DNA from: DASQFU01 sp035632955
GTDB taxonomy: Bacteria; Eisenbacteria; RBG-16-71-46
Assembly: GCA_035632955.1 (NCBI GenBank)
Contig: DASQFU010000099.1
Location: forward strand, 1 to 8,885
Reading direction: 5' to 3'
DNA length: 8,885 bases
Shown: positions 6,285 to 8,885 of the stretch, in pieces
Position numbering within the stretch: position 1 is the first letter of the stretch
Layout of the letters: each line of letters begins with the position of its first letter
Translations under genes and position numbers: made by a program
The notes under the pieces: generated by a model
What the model saw: only the letters and a program-made list of their open reading frames with translations
Told to the model about the DNA's origin: nothing
The model's database searches: none

Positions 6285-6899
6285 ATGAGGGCATTGGTAA
6301 TCTTGATCGTAGCTGCAGTGCTCGGGGCGAGTGCTTCGACAGCGCACGCCATCGAAGTGAGAAGTGGCTCCTTCGTGGTCGACCTCGCCTCGTTCACGCC
6401 GGGTGCGACCACCACCCCGCTGTGGGTTCCCACGGTACAGGCCCTCGTGAATCCTGGCTTCGAAACCGGAGCGCTCGCGCCCTGGACCACATCGGCATGG
6501 GTTGCGACGGGTGCTGATGCCTTCACGGGAAGCTTTAGCGCCGAGGTCGTCGGGAACGAGTGGATCCGGCAAGACTTCGCACCGATCGACGTGAGCAACA
6601 TCCTGCTCATCTCGCTCTATTCGCGCGAACCGGACGGCGCCGCGATCCAGGCGATCGACTTTTTCTACGGCCCCAACGATTTCGACGAGTTCCTGATCTT
6701 TCCGCCTCACGACTGGACCGCCGCGGATGTGACCGCGCAACTGCGTGGAACTGGATCGCTCTCAGCCATCCGGATCTGGGGATACAGCACCGGAGGCTCG
6801 TTACCGGATCTGACTCGTATCGATGACATCGTGATCGACGTCGGGAGCACGGCTTCTGGACCGCGGACGTGGGGCGCCGTGAAGAGGCTTTACCGGTAA
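6285..6899 (+). CDS. small secreted protein with NPGFETG-type domain and C-terminal tag
   Basis: This gene encodes a 204-aa predicted exported protein that I cannot assign to a function. The start at 6285 follows a consensus ribosome binding site and gives a textbook signal peptide: Arg2, a hydrophobic core through about residue 16, and cleavage after A-H-A (residue 22). The mature domain opens with V-N-P-G-F-E-T-G at 55-62 and W67. This signature is common to jelly-roll, galactose-binding-like domains in secreted proteins, including carbohydrate-binding modules and many PEP-CTERM proteins. Residues 123-170 alternate as beta-strands (D-F-F-Y-G-P, F-L-I-F, I-R-I-W-G-Y), and the domain closes with I-D-D-I-V-I-D-V. 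The mature part has no cysteine, unlike its partner. It ends P-R-T-W-G-A-V-K-R-L-Y-R. No PEP-CTERM motif, LPXTG, transmembrane tail or lipobox is present. It is probably co-transcribed with the upstream secreted gene and is followed by an intrinsic terminator. Ligand and location after export are unknown. Confidence 0.82.
   Translation: MRALVILIVAAVLGASASTAHAIEVRSGSFVVDLASFTPGATTTPLWVPTVQALVNPGFETGALAPWTTSAWVATGADAFTGSFSAEVVGNEWIRQDFAPIDVSNILLISLYSREPDGAAIQAIDFFYGPNDFDEFLIFPPHDWTAADVTAQLRGTGSLSAIRIWGYSTGGSLPDLTRIDDIVIDVGSTASGPRTWGAVKRLYR
6870..6896 (+). other. C-terminal WGxxKxxYR tag of the second secreted protein
   Basis: The last nine codons before the TAA encode W-G-A-V-K-R-L-Y-R. Against the upstream protein's tail, W, G, K, Y and R are identical. 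The changes S/A, L/V and T/R are mild, while H/L is not conserved. The glycine codon differs synonymously (GGA against GGC), so the similarity is not a recent DNA duplication. Confidence 0.6.
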
Positions 6900-6927
6900 C
6901 GATCGTCTGCTGAGCTGAGCAGTGAGG

Positions 6928-6963
6928 AGAGGGCCGGCGCGCCGTGCCGGTCCTCTTGCTTTG
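6928..6963 (+). terminator. intrinsic terminator of the secreted-protein pair
   Basis: An 11-bp stem with one G-U pair (6928-6938 AGAGGGCCGGC with 6946-6956 GCCGGTCCTCT) encloses a 7-nt loop and is followed by TTGCTTT. It lies about 29 nt after the TAA of the second secreted gene. The T-tract is interrupted but adequate. No T-tract follows the stem on the other strand, so it mainly serves plus-strand transcripts, although the convergent kinase gene ends nearby. A smaller 5-bp hairpin (CTGCT 6907-6911 with AGCAG 6918-6922) precedes it. Confidence 0.72.
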
Positions 6964-7003
6964 GACCGGGGCGCGTCGAGGAAAAGGATGATCGACTTTG
7001 CAG

Positions 7004-8885
7004 CTACGACGGTGGAGCGAGGCGCAGCCGGCTCAACACCGCCGCGAAGCGTGGGTCGCGACGCAGAGGATCCATCGAAGCGTCGACCAGCAGGAACGCC
7101 AGGTTTCCATCTTTGACCGTGAGCGCGCGATCCAGCCATTGGATCGCAGCGTCGTGGTTGCCGAGCTGCCCTTCCACGGCCGCGAGCCAGCTCGGCCAGT
7201 AGCGGTCGAATCCGCGCGCGAGCGATGCCTCGCGCTCCGCTTCCCAATAACCGCGCGGACCGCCGGCCACGAACGCCGCACGCAGGCGCGTCTCGGCGGC
7301 CGCCCGCATTGGCGGCGGGAATGTCTGCGCCTCGTGACCGATCGCCGTTGCGAACTGGCCGCGCGCGAGCGCCACGTGCCGCATCGCGCCGTGCGCGGCT
7401 GCGAACTCGGGCGCGATCTCCAGCAAGCGCCGTCCCTGTCGGAGCGCTTCGTCGTAATGCCGCGCGTAGTAGAAACCCCACTCCGCATTGACCGAGGTGA
7501 ACAGCGAGAGTGAGTCCTGCTCGAGCGCGCGGCGCAGCTCGCCGACGCCCTCCTCCGGCCGGCCGACCGAGATCAGCAGAATGCCGAGCACGCTGCGCCC
7601 GAGGCTGTAGCTCGGATTGAGCTGCAGCGCCCGGCGGAACTCGCGCTCGGCCCCGTCCCAATCCCAATCCGCGAGCCACAGCACGGCACCCATCGAGACG
7701 TGGGCGTCGGCCAGTGATTCGTCGAGCGCGAGCGCCCGGCGCGCATACTCCCGCACCTTCGGCCACCCTTCCTCCGGCGGGACCGTGCCGATGATCTGCG
7801 TCAGTACGGCGTAGGCGTCGGCGAGGCCGCTGTAGGGGCGAGCGTCCTTCGGGTCGAGCTCGGACGCCTGGCGGTAGAGCTCGATCGCCTTGTGCACGCT
7901 CGCTTCGTTGAGCTGGTTCTGCTGGTGCCTGCCCTTGAGGTAAAGGTCGTACACCGCCGGATTCACGAGTTGCCGCCGATCGAGGCGTTCCCGCTCCTCC
8001 GGCGTGAGCTGGAGCCGGATGCGTTCGGCGATGTCGCGCGTCACTTCGTCCTGCAACGCGAGCACGTTGCTCAGCTCCCGCTCGTAACTCTGCGCCCAGA
8101 GATGCCGGTCCGACGGCGCGTGGATGAGCTGAGCCGTGATGCGGACGCGCGAGCCGGAGCGTGTCACCGAGCCTTCCACGATCGCATCGACGTCGAGCTC
8201 GCGGGCGATCTCGGGCAGCGACTTCCGCGTGCCCTTGTAGGCCATGACCGAGGTGCGCGACGCCACGCGCAGCGCCTGAATCTGGGCAAGCTGGGTGATC
8301 AACGCTTCGGTCGTGCCGTCGACGAAGTACTCCTGCTCCGGATCGCCGGAGAGGTTCTCGAGCGGCAGCACCGCCAGCGACCGCACGCGCGGTGTTCCCA
8401 TCCCGGGAACTCCGCGAGCGATCATGATTGCGCCGAGCGCCAGCGCGAGCACCCCGATCCCGGCTGCGACTTGCCAGACCCGGCGCGGGACCCGGGGCCG
8501 CGCGTCGCGAGGGGAAGGTTCGATTGCGCCCGGGCGCGAGCTCTCGCCGGATTCCACGGTCTCCAGCGCCGCCCGCACCTCGCTCGCCCGCTGGTAGCGC
8601 TGGCCGGGCTCCTTGGCCAGACACCGCTGGATGATCGTCCGTATACCGGCGGGCACGCGCGCGGGCAGCGCCGGCAACGGATCGTGGAGGATGGACGAGC
8701 CGAGCTCGACTGGCGTGTGACCCTGGAACGGGAGCACGCCGGTCACCATCTCGTAGAGCAGGACGCCGAGCGCCCATAGGTCACCGCGCTCGTCGCCGTC
8801 CGCCCCGCGCAGCACCTCAGGGGCGATGGCGAACGGCGTGCCGACCATCATGCCCTCGGTGGTCAGCTTCAGCTGCTGGGGCGTT
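7004..8885 (-). CDS. Ser/Thr protein kinase with TolB-like and TPR domains (5' end off-window)
   Basis: The frame stays open to the right edge, so the N-terminal kinase lobe is missing; 626 residues are visible. Numbering from the Met at 8851, the visible kinase part holds the end of the activation segment (G-T-P-F-A-I-A-P-E, 4-12), subdomain IX (D-L-W-A-L-G-V-L-L-Y-E-M, 24-35) and subdomain XI (C-L-A-K-E-P-G-Q-R-Y, 77-86). A Pro/Arg-rich linker leads to one transmembrane helix at about 125-147. Residues 156-282 form the TolB N-terminal-like domain often paired with such kinases (S-L-A-V-L-P-L-E-N-L-S-G-D, then V-E-G-S-V and H-L-W-A-Q-S-Y-E-R). TPR-like helical repeats fill about 300-580 (A-I-E-L-Y-R-Q-A, A-E-R-E-F-R-R-A-L, Y-D-E-A-L-R-Q-G, A-I-Q-W-L-D-R-A-L). 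The kinase is expected in the cytoplasm with the TolB-like and TPR part beyond the membrane, probably for sensing or protein binding. The Tyr usual in G-T-P-x-Y-x-A-P-E is Ala. Substrates are unknown. The gene is convergent with the secreted pair. Confidence 0.93.
   Translation of the reverse strand, partial: TPQQLKLTTEGMMVGTPFAIAPEVLRGADGDERGDLWALGVLLYEMVTGVLPFQGHTPVELGSSILHDPLPALPARVPAGIRTIIQRCLAKEPGQRYQRASEVRAALETVESGESSRPGAIEPSPRDARPRVPRRVWQVAAGIGVLALALGAIMIARGVPGMGTPRVRSLAVLPLENLSGDPEQEYFVDGTTEALITQLAQIQALRVASRTSVMAYKGTRKSLPEIARELDVDAIVEGSVTRSGSRVRITAQLIHAPSDRHLWAQSYERELSNVLALQDEVTRDIAERIRLQLTPEERERLDRRQLVNPAVYDLYLKGRHQQNQLNEASVHKAIELYRQASELDPKDARPYSGLADAYAVLTQIIGTVPPEEGWPKVREYARRALALDESLADAHVSMGAVLWLADWDWDGAEREFRRALQLNPSYSLGRSVLGILLISVGRPEEGVGELRRALEQDSLSLFTSVNAEWGFYYARHYDEALRQGRRLLEIAPEFAAAHGAMRHVALARGQFATAIGHEAQTFPPPMRAAAETRLRAAFVAGGPRGYWEAEREASLARGFDRYWPSWLAAVEGQLGNHDAAIQWLDRALTVKDGNLAFLLVDASMDPLRRDPRFAAVLSRLRLAPPS

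Noticed and set aside
5730..6740. Minus-strand open frame (336 codons) opposite both secreted-protein genes
   Set aside because: The plus-strand genes have signal peptides, a consensus ribosome binding site, matching C-termini and a terminator. The opposing frame has a low-complexity Arg-rich translation and no such support.
6216..6896. PEP-CTERM, LPXTG or type IX C-terminal signal in the secreted pair
   Set aside because: There is no V-P-E-P or L-P-x-T-G motif, no C-terminal transmembrane helix, and no long beta-rich type IX domain. The shared tail is a different, shorter pattern.
6801..8777. Minus-strand open frame (658 codons) overlapping the kinase gene in another frame
   Set aside because: It is Arg/Ala/Gly-rich without domains, while the overlapping frame gives kinase, TolB-like and TPR motifs.
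1..8885. CRISPR arrays, tRNA or rRNA genes, insertion sequences, toxin-antitoxin or phage genes
   Set aside because: No regularly spaced repeats, cloverleaf-like segments, transposase motifs or terminal inverted repeats were seen on either strand by eye.

Overview
The window looks like chromosomal DNA from a GC-rich, free-living bacterium. The genes are tightly packed, their codons mostly end in G or C, and they include a CoA-thioester operon, secreted proteins with signal peptides, and a membrane-bound Ser/Thr kinase fused to a TolB-like domain and TPR repeats. That kinase architecture is familiar from Acidobacteriota, Gemmatimonadota, Candidatus Eisenbacteria and related uncultured lineages. 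The phylum is inferred, not shown by the sequence.

Layout from left to right. (i) Positions 1-49 hold the first 16 codons of a minus-strand gene that runs off the left edge, behind a good ribosome binding site. (ii) Positions 50-257 are non-coding and contain overlapping, mutually exclusive hairpins. (iii) Positions 258-5154 form a minus-strand operon. In transcription order it encodes acetyl-CoA acetyltransferase, 3-hydroxybutyryl-CoA dehydrogenase, a butyryl-CoA-dehydrogenase-like acyl-CoA dehydrogenase, a small four-helix membrane protein of unknown role, and a second acyl-CoA dehydrogenase. Spacings are short: a 4-nt overlap, then gaps of 8, 26 and 43 nt. (iv) Positions 5155-5327 are a divergent intergenic region. 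(v) Positions 5328-6899 hold two plus-strand genes for secreted proteins, 39 nt apart. The first is a cysteine-rich protein resembling GEVED-domain proteins. The second is a small protein with an NPGFETG-type, galactose-binding-like domain. (vi) A plus-strand intrinsic terminator follows at about 6928-6960. (vii) From 7004 to the right edge lies the 3' part of the Ser/Thr kinase gene on the minus strand, convergent with the secreted pair.

The operon enzymes cover thiolysis or condensation, 3-hydroxyacyl-CoA oxidoreduction and acyl-CoA dehydrogenation of short-chain substrates. The crotonase step and the electron-transfer flavoprotein are not in the window and must be encoded elsewhere. The secreted pair is functionally unrelated to the operon.

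The most interesting signal is that the two adjacent secreted proteins, which share no obvious fold, end in nearly the same C-terminal nonapeptide, W-G-[SA]-[LV]-K-[TR]-x-Y-R, immediately before the stop codon. This looks like a C-terminal sorting or processing tag. The rest of the window is mostly ordinary metabolism.
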